58,668 bases of DNA from Bdellovibrionales bacterium (GTDB taxonomy: Bacteria; Bdellovibrionota; UBA2428): the NCBI GenBank assembly GCA_018266335.1, contig JAFEAR010000081.1, forward strand, positions 1 through 58,668. The letters are read 5' to 3'. Below, piece by piece: positions 16,247 to 23,981 of the stretch. The notes under the pieces are model-generated. The model ran no database searches. It saw only the letters and a list, made by a program, of their open reading frames with translations, and was not told where the DNA came from. Positions within the stretch are counted from its first letter, which is position 1, and each line of letters begins with the position of its first letter. A program made the position numbers and the translations under genes.

Positions 16247-16419
16247 GGAATCTCTGTCTTAACCTTCGAGATTAGCACTTCGATTTTTTCGATAGCGAGG
16301 GAATGAAGTTCGAGCGTTTTCTCGGAGATGTCATCTTGACCCGCTGCGAGGTTTCGTAGCGTTTTTAGAACTCCTTGAAGCGATGTTAGGTCGTGAATGA
16401 ATTGGTTCTTGTCGATCAT
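16243..16419 (-). CDS. 58-aa helical protein, putative mini histidine phosphotransfer partner
   Basis: The frame MIDKNQFIHDLTSLQGVLKT and onward is not in any longer gene. Its ATG overlaps the stop of the sigma54 regulator by 4 bp (ATGA), which indicates coupled translation. Its TAG overlaps the convergent kinase stop (CTAG). It is all-helical by inspection, with FIHDL resembling an H-box, then a second amphipathic helix (SEKTLELHSLAIEKIEVLIS). A hybrid kinase plus regulator pair lacks an Hpt, and this could supply one, perhaps as a dimer in the manner of Spo0B/ChpT. The homology itself is not demonstrated. Confidence 0.5.
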   Translation of the reverse strand: MIDKNQFIHDLTSLQGVLKTLRNLAAGQDDISEKTLELHSLAIEKIEVLISKVKTEIP

Positions 16420-18008
16420 CTGCTGCCTTGTCCTCGTTGTTTGATTTTTTTCTTTTGAAGTCGTTTCCGGCCAATTCCAAGTTGTCCGATTTTTGTGAGA
16501 AAGTGAACCCGCGAGTAGCCCATAGCTTCGGCTGCCTCATGGCGCGTGTGGTATTTTTCGAGAGCTTCCTCGATGATGTTTTTTGTCACAATATCAACGA
16601 GGGAGGTAAGTCCGGGGAATCCGCGAGTGAGTACGTTGTAGCGGCCCGAGCGAAGGAGATCGAGCGTTACGGTGGAGTCTGCTCCCTCGGTAGCGGTGAC
16701 TGAATTTTCTACCTTCAGTTTCGACTCGATTAAGGGGCGCCAATCGTCAAATTGAGGTCGGCCACGAAACGTCTGAGGGGATAGTACCAGTAGCCACGAG
16801 AGGCATCGTTCGATTCCTCGGATATTCCCCGGCAGGTGAATTTCCTGAAGAAACGTGAAGAATTCTTTCGGGAGTTCTTCAAAGGTTACATGGATATGCG
16901 TGTGCTGGCAGACGATTGGCAGCATTGTTCGGACGATCTCCGGGATGTCTTCCTTTCTCTCGGCCAGTGACGGGGAATGGATGGTGAAGGTGGAGATACG
17001 CATGTAGAGGTCTTCTCGAAATTGTTTTTTTGCCACCATCTCTTGAAGGTTGCGGTTGGTGGCACAGACGAGTTTGAAGTTCGACTTCCGGTCTACTTCG
17101 CTCCCCAGGCGGCGAAAGGTTTTCGTTTCGATGGCTGTTAGTATTTTTGCTTGGATCTTGAGCGATACTTCGCCGATCTCGTCTAGGAATAGGGTGCCGT
17201 TATGGGCGAGTTCCATCTTTCCACGTTTGAAGGTGGCGTCGGTGTAGGCACCTTTTTCGCTCCCAAAGAGTTCGGACTCCGCTAAGTCTTCTGGAATGGC
17301 GGCCATGTTGAGAGCGACAAAGGGCGACTCCGCATGACCGAGAGTCAGCGCGCGTTTCATATTAATGGCTCTGGCGGAGACGCTTTTCCCGGTGCCGGTT
17401 TCACCCGTTAGGAGGACGGCGCTATCTGTTACCGCTACGCGGTCTAACTCGCGTTTGAATTTCTTCATGATCGGCGAGTTGCCGGCCAGCAGTTCGTCGG
17501 CGCTAGTCGACTTGAGGGCGGGGCCGACTTTTCCAAGTACGAGTTTTGCAATGCTTAGGGCTTTCTCGATTTGAGCGAGAACAAGGGACTCGTCCGTGTT
17601 CTTGAGAATGTAGTCAAGAGCGCCGAGATTAATGGCTCTCACAATGTCGTTCGTATCGTTCGATCCCGTGAGCATGAGGATCTGAAGATGAGGTTGAATC
17701 CTACGCATATCGGGAATGGCCGAAATTCCATTTTGCGTGGGATCGTTCGCGTCCGGCCCCACGTTACGGTCGAGCAGGACTACATGCACGAGGGTTTCCT
17801 CTAAGACACGCAGGGCCTCCGGGAGGGATGCGGCGCTGATGGTTTGCGCCGTGCCGTGGGCAATGAGGCTTCGACATATAAGTTCATGCTGGAGTCTTGT
17901 TATGGGTTCGTCGTCGACAATGAGAATAACCGGGGTGGCGTCAGGTGAAGGCGGCGAAGGGGGGCGTTTGGCTCCGGGTTTTGTACTCAATTCGAGCCTC
18001 CTCTCCAT
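16416..18008 (-). CDS. NtrC-family sigma54-dependent response regulator
   Basis: The 530-aa protein has a receiver domain (about 27-150: VDDE acid pair, Asp in VVLLDRN, LTGS, YILKNT), an AAA+ domain (about 172-410: GETGTGKS Walker A, LFLDEIGE Walker B) and a Fis-type HTH at the C-terminus (HTRHEAAEAMGYSRVHFLTK). The sigma54-contact loop reads GAYTDA instead of GAFTGA, a variant seen in some activators. It is divergent from the transfer genes, and a GG-N10-GC promoter at 18169-18182 faces those genes. Two strong palindromes lie 18-70 bp before its own start, suggesting repression or autoregulation. Confidence 0.93.
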   Translation of the reverse strand: MERRLELSTKPGAKRPPSPPSPDATPVILIVDDEPITRLQHELICRSLIAHGTAQTISAASLPEALRVLEETLVHVVLLDRNVGPDANDPTQNGISAIPDMRRIQPHLQILMLTGSNDTNDIVRAINLGALDYILKNTDESLVLAQIEKALSIAKLVLGKVGPALKSTSADELLAGNSPIMKKFKRELDRVAVTDSAVLLTGETGTGKSVSARAINMKRALTLGHAESPFVALNMAAIPEDLAESELFGSEKGAYTDATFKRGKMELAHNGTLFLDEIGEVSLKIQAKILTAIETKTFRRLGSEVDRKSNFKLVCATNRNLQEMVAKKQFREDLYMRISTFTIHSPSLAERKEDIPEIVRTMLPIVCQHTHIHVTFEELPKEFFTFLQEIHLPGNIRGIERCLSWLLVLSPQTFRGRPQFDDWRPLIESKLKVENSVTATEGADSTVTLDLLRSGRYNVLTRGFPGLTSLVDIVTKNIIEEALEKYHTRHEAAEAMGYSRVHFLTKIGQLGIGRKRLQKKKIKQRGQGSR

Positions 18009-18025
18009 GCTTATCGGTCAAAACG

Positions 18026-18078
18026 CTATGTACTGAAAACAGTACATAGCATGTACTGAAGTCCTGACTTCAGTACAT
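18026..18078. promoter_or_regulatory. Tandem palindromic operators with TGTACTGA half-sites
   Basis: CTATGTACTG (18026-18035) pairs with CAGTACATAG (18040-18049) around AAAA. Immediately after, 18051-18063 pairs perfectly with 18066-18078 (13 bp, core ATGTACTGAAGTC). All four half-sites share TGTACTGA or its complement. They lie just upstream of the regulator gene start at 18008 and about 90 bp from the sigma54 site, so a DNA-binding protein probably controls one or both divergent promoters. Confidence 0.7.
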
Positions 18079-18168
18079 AATTTGCCGTCCGTGCTCTGTC
18101 TATCAAAAATCTAAAATTACTAATAATAACAAATTAATATACGCATATTTTATGCGCCACGTCGGGCT

Positions 18169-18182
18169 GGTCCGATCCCTGC
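18169..18182 (+). promoter_or_regulatory. Sigma54-type (-24/-12) promoter ahead of the transfer region
   Basis: CTGGTCCGATCCCTGCAT contains GG at 18169-18170 and GC at 18181-18182 with exactly 10 bp between, the invariant spacing of sigma54 promoters, plus the preceding T and following A. The outer bases match the full consensus only partly. The predicted start is near 18194, giving a short leader before ATG 18248. The divergent gene encodes the matching type of activator. Confidence 0.6.
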
Positions 18183-18247
18183 ATTAATACCTCTTAGAAA
18201 CGGATGCTTCTTGGAAAGGGAGCTCAAGCACACAGGAGGTGCGAATC

Positions 18248-18508
18248 ATGGGAGTAAAACCCAAGGCCAGACGGCCCAAGACGATGGAGGAGCTTTTCAA
18301 GGCTTGTCCTCACTGCGGATCAACAAGCCTTACAAGCTTCGCCGACGAGATGTTCTGTCGCCGTTGCGACTGGAACAGCATGCATGCTCACGCCGCGTAC
18401 ATGGTGCGTTTTGAAGAGGCCGCGGAGGCCGACGACGTACGGAGAAAACGCGCCGATGAAACCGAACAGGGCGGCGATTCTCAATCCAACAACACCAAGG
18501 CAGCTTAA
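18248..18508 (+). CDS. 86-aa zinc-ribbon protein
   Basis: ATG 18248 follows AGGAGG by 8 nt; GTG 18239 lies inside that site and is rejected. The product has a C4 zinc ribbon (CPHCGS about 20-25 and CRRCDW about 38-43) followed by an acidic, Gln/Asn-rich tail. It is the first gene after the sigma54-type promoter and the first of seven tiny genes leading into the transfer operon. Its function is unknown; small zinc ribbons often bind nucleic acid or proteins. Confidence 0.75.
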   Translation: MGVKPKARRPKTMEELFKACPHCGSTSLTSFADEMFCRRCDWNSMHAHAAYMVRFEEAAEADDVRRKRADETEQGGDSQSNNTKAA

Positions 18509-18530
18509 GGCGCGCAAGGGGGACAAATTT

Positions 18531-18764
18531 ATGAACACTCACGCAATCTCTTTCAAATCGGACACGATCGAGGACTTTCTTCCTCTGCGCGAACGGAGTC
18601 GAAAGACTCGGATCAGTGACCTTCTAGGCAAAGCATCGGCAGGTCTTGTGCGGCTGTGGGGCACCTTCGAGCGGTCTTGGGCGGCGTCGGCAAACGCCAA
18701 CACGCGGATCAACGAGCTGCGAGAGGAAGCCTTCCGACAAGCGGCTCTTGCCGGGATCTGCTGA
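18531..18764 (+). CDS. 77-aa protein of unknown function
   Basis: ATG 18531 is preceded by AAGGGGG. The product is basic and helical (IEDFLPLRERSRKTRISDLL, ELREEAFRQAALAGIC) with no membrane segment or recognised domain. It lies 22 bp after the zinc-ribbon gene in the same leader operon. Confidence 0.65.
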   Translation: MNTHAISFKSDTIEDFLPLRERSRKTRISDLLGKASAGLVRLWGTFERSWAASANANTRINELREEAFRQAALAGIC

Positions 18765-18792
18765 AGAGAAAAGATCAGGGAGAACAACGAAC

Positions 18793-18933
18793 ATGAAAAA
18801 ACTTTGGGTGCTGATGGGCGTTCTGTTGCTTGGAGGTTGCGCGACAACCTGCAAGCCGAACGAATCAAGCTCAGGCGAAAAAACCGAGAGGCCCGAAAGG
18901 CCGCATCACTTGGGAATTCGCGACCGTTTTTGA
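18793..18933 (+). CDS. 46-aa lipoprotein
   Basis: MKKLWVLMGVLLLGGCATTC is a textbook lipoprotein signal with lipobox LGGC, so the mature protein would be only about 31 polar residues anchored by lipid. Small lipoproteins in conjugation loci resemble VirB7-type pore components or entry-exclusion factors, but no homology is visible. Confidence 0.7.
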   Translation: MKKLWVLMGVLLLGGCATTCKPNESSSGEKTERPERPHHLGIRDRF

Positions 18934-18945
18934 ACAGGAGGACAC

Positions 18946-19089
18946 ATGGACGACTGGATGATTGGCGAACTCGAAGATGACTTCGATGAACTGAAACACC
19001 TGATCTCAATGGATGAGGTGTTGCAAAACGAAAGGCTCGCAAAAACCTTACATCGACTTCAGCAAATGTTTGAGGGCTTGGAGTCGTAA
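18946..19089 (+). CDS. 47-aa acidic helical protein
   Basis: ATG 18946 follows AGGAGG by 6 nt. The sequence MDDWMIGELEDDFDELKHLI continues into a short amphipathic helix. It lies 12 bp after the lipoprotein gene. No family is recognised. Good translation signals and tight spacing are the evidence that it is real. Confidence 0.6.
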   Translation: MDDWMIGELEDDFDELKHLISMDEVLQNERLAKTLHRLQQMFEGLES

Positions 19090-19121
19090 TCGCGGACACA
19101 AAATCAGGGGAGTGAAATCAC

Positions 19122-19265
19122 ATGGTCATGCTTTTTAAACAGGAATTTCAGCGCCTCTTCAGTCTTCTCTCAAGGCGAGAGAAAGAAGAAAACCCCGAGC
19201 TCATGGAGAAGGTTCGTGAGATCAAAATGAAACTCTCGCGACTGTACTCCAGTAAATTTTACTGA
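19122..19265 (+). CDS. 47-aa basic helical protein
   Basis: ATG 19122 is 9 nt after GGGGAG. The product (MVMLFKQEFQRLFSLLSRRE and onward) is Lys/Arg/Glu-rich and likely a single long amphipathic helix. It is part of the run of tiny genes before the coupling-protein gene. Function unknown. Confidence 0.6.
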   Translation: MVMLFKQEFQRLFSLLSRREKEENPELMEKVREIKMKLSRLYSSKFY

Positions 19266-19277
19266 GGGGAGCAATCA

Positions 19278-19409
19278 GTGAACGCGATCATGGAAATTGT
19301 AGGAAAAATTCTCGCTTCGCTCATTGGCGATAGCGAGTGGACGTTTGAAGAGTTTGAGCCCCCGCAAGGATTCATCGGAGACGAAAGTTTCGCGTATGCG
19401 GCAGGCTAA
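19278..19409 (+). CDS. 43-aa protein of unknown function
   Basis: GTG 19278 lies 6 nt after GGGGAG; an internal ATG at 19290 is an alternative start. It has a short hydrophobic N-terminus (MEIVGKILASLIG) then an acidic, aromatic tail (EWTFEEFEPPQGFIG). It starts 12 bp after the preceding tiny gene. Confidence 0.5.
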   Translation: MNAIMEIVGKILASLIGDSEWTFEEFEPPQGFIGDESFAYAAG

Positions 19410-19447
19410 AGCGCCTGTGATGGGCTCAACCAAGGAAGGCAGGGTGT

Positions 19448-19672
19448 ATGGAAGAAAGACACGATGAAGAATTCATGGCCGAGAATCTATCGGACGAGTT
19501 CGTTTTTGAAGAAGCCGCGCGTCGTCTTCGGGCTCGGTACAGGAAACGCTACGGATCAGAATTTCGTTACGGAAGTTTCGACTTCATTTTCCACGATGGT
19601 CGCTTCCAGTCCGTCGAGGAGCGACCGCGAAGCAAAGGGTACATCAGCCATTTGCGGCTTGTGAAGCCGTAG
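19448..19672 (+). CDS. 74-aa charged protein of unknown function
   Basis: The product is strongly charged, with an acidic N-terminus (MEERHDEEFMAENLSDEF) and a basic middle (RRLRARYRKRYGSEF). It is the last of seven tiny genes. A weak hairpin (CAACCCAC/GTGGGTTG, 19705-19736) lies between it and the coupling-protein gene, and may partially separate the leader genes from the large operon. Confidence 0.6.
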   Translation: MEERHDEEFMAENLSDEFVFEEAARRLRARYRKRYGSEFRYGSFDFIFHDGRFQSVEERPRSKGYISHLRLVKP

Positions 19673-19782
19673 GATCTCAGTCCGGCGACTCCAACTTTTC
19701 AATTCAACCCACGGTTTCTCTCCTTCCTGTGGGTTGCGCGTTTGGGGGAGAGGCATCCCCTCCCTCGGAGGTCTAAGACACT

Positions 19783-22700
19783 ATGACATTTCAAAATGCA
19801 TTAGCCCGTCCAAAGAGTTCCGATGTGCCTCTCCCCCTGGCGGTGGTGGGTCTTGCTGTTGTGCTTGGAGCACTCTTCTACTTTCAAAATCCCGCCGGGG
19901 TGACGGCGGAACTTGCGCGCTGGGATCGGTACTTCGACGCGCACATGGGGTTTGCAACCGCCGTTCTGTGCGCCGGCACTCTGAACGTCATCTGGCTTTG
20001 GTCGGTGCTCTCGCGAAGTCTTGAACTCACGGGCCAGGGGCAGAAACTCGGCCTCCTGGCGTCGGCAAGGCTTAGTCGCGAGGGCAGGAAATCAAGTTTG
20101 AGACTTGCGCACGCCGTTTGGCCTTTGTGCATCGGCGGAGCTGCCTGCTTTGCATTTTTCTTCCTTCTGCCAAAGGCGGGAGTTCTGCCTTGGTGGCTTT
20201 CTGCCGAGATCAAGCAAATCGTGTGCTGGACGCTCGCCGGGAACTTCGCGATCTCGGTTGCGATTCTCAGTTACCTCACGGCAAGAAGCGAGGTTTTAAG
20301 TAGCTTCGCTACCTCAAGGAAAGTGAAGGCGCTTCCTCCTGTGCCAAAACTAGAAAACGGCATCGTCGTGGGGAGTGTCGGAGAAGACACGGATGAACCT
20401 TCCTGGCTTTCGCTATCGGAGTATGCCCTGCGCGGAAACATTCTCATCACGGGAAGTATTGGGTCGGGAAAAACACAAGGAACCATCCTTCGCTACGCCG
20501 AACAGATCGTAGCGAACTTCAAGCTTCGCCCTTCAATGCTGTTTCTTGATCCGAAGAGCACGTTCATCCGTGAGGTCGTGAAGCTGTTTGGGCGCTTGGG
20601 GCTAGTAAGCGACATGCTCCATGTGAAGCTCGGAGGCGACGTTACCTATAACCCGATCTTTGAGCCTCGGGCACTCAAGGGCGCGCGTTTTGCCAATACT
20701 GCGCACATGATTAGGGCTGCGGCCTCGAACTTCATCGCAAGCGATGGAAGAAATCACGATTTCTGGGATGTGCAGTCCTACAATCTCATTCGGGCCTGCC
20801 TTGCCTTCTGTGCCGCATTGAAGCCCGACTACTACACTCTGCACGACCTTATGACGGCGCTCGTTCAGGCTGGGAATGAGGAGAGTTTGGATCGTCTGAA
20901 GGCGACGCTCAAAGAGGAGCAATTCGACGAAGAGGAGCGCTTCAACATCGCCAGTGCGGTTGAATATTTTGAGGATGAGTACGCAAAACTTGCGGACAAG
21001 GTGCGAACGAGCATCCTTGCAACCGCTACGAACTTCCTAAACCAGTTCCGCGAGTACCAGGCGGGTAAAATCTTCTGCCCTCCGAAAGACAAACTCACCA
21101 TTCAGTCTATGGATGAGGTCGTGGATCAAGGAAAGATCCTCCTTTTTGATGTGACAAGCCAGGCACTTGCTCGCTCGATGGGAACACTTGTGAAACTTCG
21201 CTACCAACAGTCGGTCCTAGATCTTCTTTCGCGCCCGGATGAGCGCGGCCCGATGCGCGGAGCGGTGCTAGTTATGGACGAGTACCAGGACGTGGTGACT
21301 GTCGGCACGGGGGCTGTGATTGGTGACGACAGATATCTAGCTAAGGCGCGCGAGGCTGGCGGCATCACGATTGCGGCAAGTCAGAGCCTAAGTTCTATTG
21401 AAAACGCCGTGGGGAGCCAGAAGGCGGCTTCCGAACTCTTCCAAAACTTCCGAACCTGCATCGCCGGTCACTCTGCCGATCTTAAGACTGTGCGGATCTA
21501 CCAGGAGCTCGCTGGCCAAAAGGATGTCGAGCGGGCCTCGCACAGCGTCTCGGAAACAAGCCAAGGGCCAAATCTCAATCTTGTGCTCGGGGGCTTTGAG
21601 GCCAAGGAGGCTAACCTCTCCGAGTCGATCAACGTCACGGAACACCGCGAGTCGATCGTAACGGCGGCCGACTTCTTCAAGCTCAAGACCTTCGAGTGCT
21701 TCGGGCTGATCTACGATGGAGTGGCCACAAGTTTCCGAAGGCTTTGGCTAAAGCCCTACTACTTAGAGGAGAAAAATCTCCTCCAAGAAGAAGTGCTGGC
21801 GACACTGCCCGCGCAAAAGGCGCTACTCGCCCAGGCGGCGTGCCTGCTTCTTGCGCTCGTGGGAACGGCCAGTCACGCCTTTCCGAGCGTTTGCTCGGTA
21901 GTGAAGAGCGCTGAGTTTACTTCCTGCCTGGGTTTGAAGGTCGGAGCCTGCATGTGCGGATGGCCGACGCCCAGGCCCTGCGCAAAGTTCTCCTACTACG
22001 TCCCCCAGACCTTCGTTGAGGTCATGCCCGACAGCGGGAGCACGCATTTCGGGGCGCTCCCTGGTGCCGCGGCGCAGATGGCGTCCGTATCGGGCGGACT
22101 CATTCCCTATGGCACTGAGGGCGACATAGACACTCAGTCCTTTCACTCGCACACGGTTGCGGTGCCCTTTGCTTCGATCCCCTTTGCGCTTCTTCCGTGT
22201 GGGGGAACGCGAATTGAACGGTCATGCTTTGATGGGATGAGTGAGCATGTGGGGAGCTCTTGGAGCTCGGGAAGCGGCGACCTGCTTCAGCCGCAGTTTC
22301 TTGCCTGGGCGGCGAGCCCGAAGGCTTGTCTTCTCAAAGGTGCTCTCATGTCGTCCACGGGAGGGGAGCTTAGCTACTCGCCCGAAACGCCCGCTTGTAG
22401 CGTGCCGCTTGGCGTACTGCCGAAGTTTCCGCCATCCCAACATTCAGCCTGCAACGGCTGGGGAATCTTCTACCCAAGAACGGGAGTCTATAACGGTGGA
22501 AGTCAAACGGCCGGAGCGCTCATGGTGGCTTCTCGTATGAAGTCACTATCAAGTGAACTTTTTCGCTCAACGCCCGCAAGCACGGACGAACTCTGGCAGA
22601 TGGTAAGCCCTCAGAGTTCATCGTGCTTCAAGGAAGGCCAAAACGTGGGCCTTCTTGAAACCGTAAAAGGCGTGCGCGAGGAGCGAAGGCTCCTGGGTGG

Positions 22701-22827
22701 GAAGTTGCGCGGCTACCTTTTTACGGTCTGGTCTAAGGTGAGCTGCTGTCGCGACCTGGCGGAAGTGCCCAAGGTCATGGCGGCCCTTGGGGTACTGATT
22801 GGCGCCTGTGCGGGGATACCGGAATGA
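19783..22827 (+). CDS. Type IV coupling protein fused to a TraU-like periplasmic domain
   Basis: The frame is a single 1014-aa ORF. Residues 1-665 are a TraD/VirD4-type coupling protein: four N-terminal TM segments, Walker A GSIGSGKT (224-231) and Walker B VLVMDEYQD (about 498-506), the ATPase that brings relaxosome DNA to the channel. Residues 681-696 (LLAQAACLLLALVGTA) form a fifth hydrophobic segment. Residues 700-1014 are Cys-rich (GACMCGWPTPRPCAKFSYY, then VPQTFVEVMP) like TraU/PFL_4710 conjugation proteins. With four TMs first, the ATPase stays cytoplasmic and the TraU part is exported, so the topology is coherent. TraU and TraD are normally separate genes. The stop overlaps the next start (ATGA). 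Confidence 0.88.
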   Translation: MTFQNALARPKSSDVPLPLAVVGLAVVLGALFYFQNPAGVTAELARWDRYFDAHMGFATAVLCAGTLNVIWLWSVLSRSLELTGQGQKLGLLASARLSREGRKSSLRLAHAVWPLCIGGAACFAFFFLLPKAGVLPWWLSAEIKQIVCWTLAGNFAISVAILSYLTARSEVLSSFATSRKVKALPPVPKLENGIVVGSVGEDTDEPSWLSLSEYALRGNILITGSIGSGKTQGTILRYAEQIVANFKLRPSMLFLDPKSTFIREVVKLFGRLGLVSDMLHVKLGGDVTYNPIFEPRALKGARFANTAHMIRAAASNFIASDGRNHDFWDVQSYNLIRACLAFCAALKPDYYTLHDLMTALVQAGNEESLDRLKATLKEEQFDEEERFNIASAVEYFEDEYAKLADKVRTSILATATNFLNQFREYQAGKIFCPPKDKLTIQSMDEVVDQGKILLFDVTSQALARSMGTLVKLRYQQSVLDLLSRPDERGPMRGAVLVMDEYQDVVTVGTGAVIGDDRYLAKAREAGGITIAASQSLSSIENAVGSQKAASELFQNFRTCIAGHSADLKTVRIYQELAGQKDVERASHSVSETSQGPNLNLVLGGFEAKEANLSESINVTEHRESIVTAADFFKLKTFECFGLIYDGVATSFRRLWLKPYYLEEKNLLQEEVLATLPAQKALLAQAACLLLALVGTASHAFPSVCSVVKSAEFTSCLGLKVGACMCGWPTPRPCAKFSYYVPQTFVEVMPDSGSTHFGALPGAAAQMASVSGGLIPYGTEGDIDTQSFHSHTVAVPFASIPFALLPCGGTRIERSCFDGMSEHVGSSWSSGSGDLLQPQFLAWAASPKACLLKGALMSSTGGELSYSPETPACSVPLGVLPKFPPSQHSACNGWGIFYPRTGVYNGGSQTAGALMVASRMKSLSSELFRSTPASTDELWQMVSPQSSSCFKEGQNVGLLETVKGVREERRLLGGKLRGYLFTVWSKVSCCRDLAEVPKVMAALGVLIGACAGIPE

Positions 22828-23981
22828 CGGCGGGCGATTTGGTAGCACCGCACGGCCAAGCAGGGGCGGCGCGGTTCACGATCTCGCGCGCGATGAGCGA
22901 TGACGAGAAGATCGCGGGCGATTCGCCCTATGTTGCGCTCTTTCGTGAAATCATCGTGTACGCGAAGGACATCGGCGCAAGCGACATCCATCTTCAGCCT
23001 ACAATCCAGGGGCTCGATATCCGTCTTCGAGTTCTTGGTGAGCTTGAAATGTACAAGTGCCTTGAGGTGCAGCACCGGCAGTCGTTCATAAACGAGGTGA
23101 AGCGGGTCGCGAATTTCTCGCTTGCCGTTATGGGCGTGCCGCAAGACTCGAGCCTTCATTTCCAGATGTGGAGCCTAAAATTACGGGCAAGCCTCCTGCC
23201 GTCTCAATACGGCGAGAAGATCGTGCTTCGACTTCTTGATCTCTCGAAGAAGTTCGATCTTACCGCCCAAGGATTTTCGTCCTCAGAAACGGCGACTCTC
23301 CTTGAGGCGCTGAACTGCGAGAATGGGCTCATTCTGATTTCGGGGCCAACGGGAAGCGGAAAAACGACGACGCTCTACTCGCTCCTTTGCGCTCTTGATC
23401 GAAAGAAAAAGAACGTCATGACGCTAGAAGATCCGGTTGAGTACGAGATCGAGGGTCTGACGCAAACACAGGTGAGCGAAGCGCTTAGCTTCTCGCAGGC
23501 TCTCAGGGCGACGCTCAGACAAGACCCGGACGTTGTACTTGTGGGCGAGATCCGTGACGAGGAAACAGCGAAGCTCTGCATGGCGGCGGCGTCCACGGGG
23601 CACCTTGTTCTATCCACGATCCATGCGAATTCCTCGGAAGAAATTCACAAGCGCATGAGGGGTCTTGGCGTAGACGATCTTGATCTTCGTTCTCTTCTGC
23701 GGCTGTCGGTTGCGCAGCGCCTTCTGCCTCGAATTTGCGGGAAGTGCTCCATCGCCGCCGAAAGGGGATTTGAGCAAGTCCCGACTGTGCGGGGAGATTT
23801 TCGACTTCGTAGCCTTGATGGGTGTGGGGCGTGTCGCGCGGGGATTTCAGGCCAAGTGCCAATCCTTGAATACCAAAAGGGCGATGGTATGGGCGGGGAA
23901 ACAATATGGACGCTCGGGCAGTCGTGCCAAGAGCGTGCGGAAAGGGGGATGGTCGATGTTCGCGAAACTAAGACATTCTAG
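22824..23981 (+). CDS. GspE/PilB-family secretion ATPase in the transfer operon
   Basis: The 385-aa hexameric-type ATPase has Walker A GPTGSGKT (174-181), an Asp box (TLEDPVEYEIEGLTQTQV), Walker B LRQDPDVVLVGEIRD, a His box (TGHLVLSTIHAN) and paired Cys motifs (CGKC, CGAC) of the zinc subdomain. It would energise pilus assembly or retraction or channel work at the inner membrane. F-type systems normally lack such an ATPase; GspE-like enzymes are typical of type IV pili, type II secretion and IncI-type transfer. It is coupled by overlap to the upstream coupling protein and overlaps traF by 26 bp. Confidence 0.9.
   Translation: MTAGDLVAPHGQAGAARFTISRAMSDDEKIAGDSPYVALFREIIVYAKDIGASDIHLQPTIQGLDIRLRVLGELEMYKCLEVQHRQSFINEVKRVANFSLAVMGVPQDSSLHFQMWSLKLRASLLPSQYGEKIVLRLLDLSKKFDLTAQGFSSSETATLLEALNCENGLILISGPTGSGKTTTLYSLLCALDRKKKNVMTLEDPVEYEIEGLTQTQVSEALSFSQALRATLRQDPDVVLVGEIRDEETAKLCMAAASTGHLVLSTIHANSSEEIHKRMRGLGVDDLDLRSLLRLSVAQRLLPRICGKCSIAAERGFEQVPTVRGDFRLRSLDGCGACRAGISGQVPILEYQKGDGMGGETIWTLGQSCQERAERGMVDVRETKTF

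Noticed and set aside
16416..18008. Non-functional sigma54 activator because the loop reads GAYTDA
   Set aside because: Aromatic and Asp variants of GAFTGA exist in functional family members, and all Walker and receiver residues are intact.
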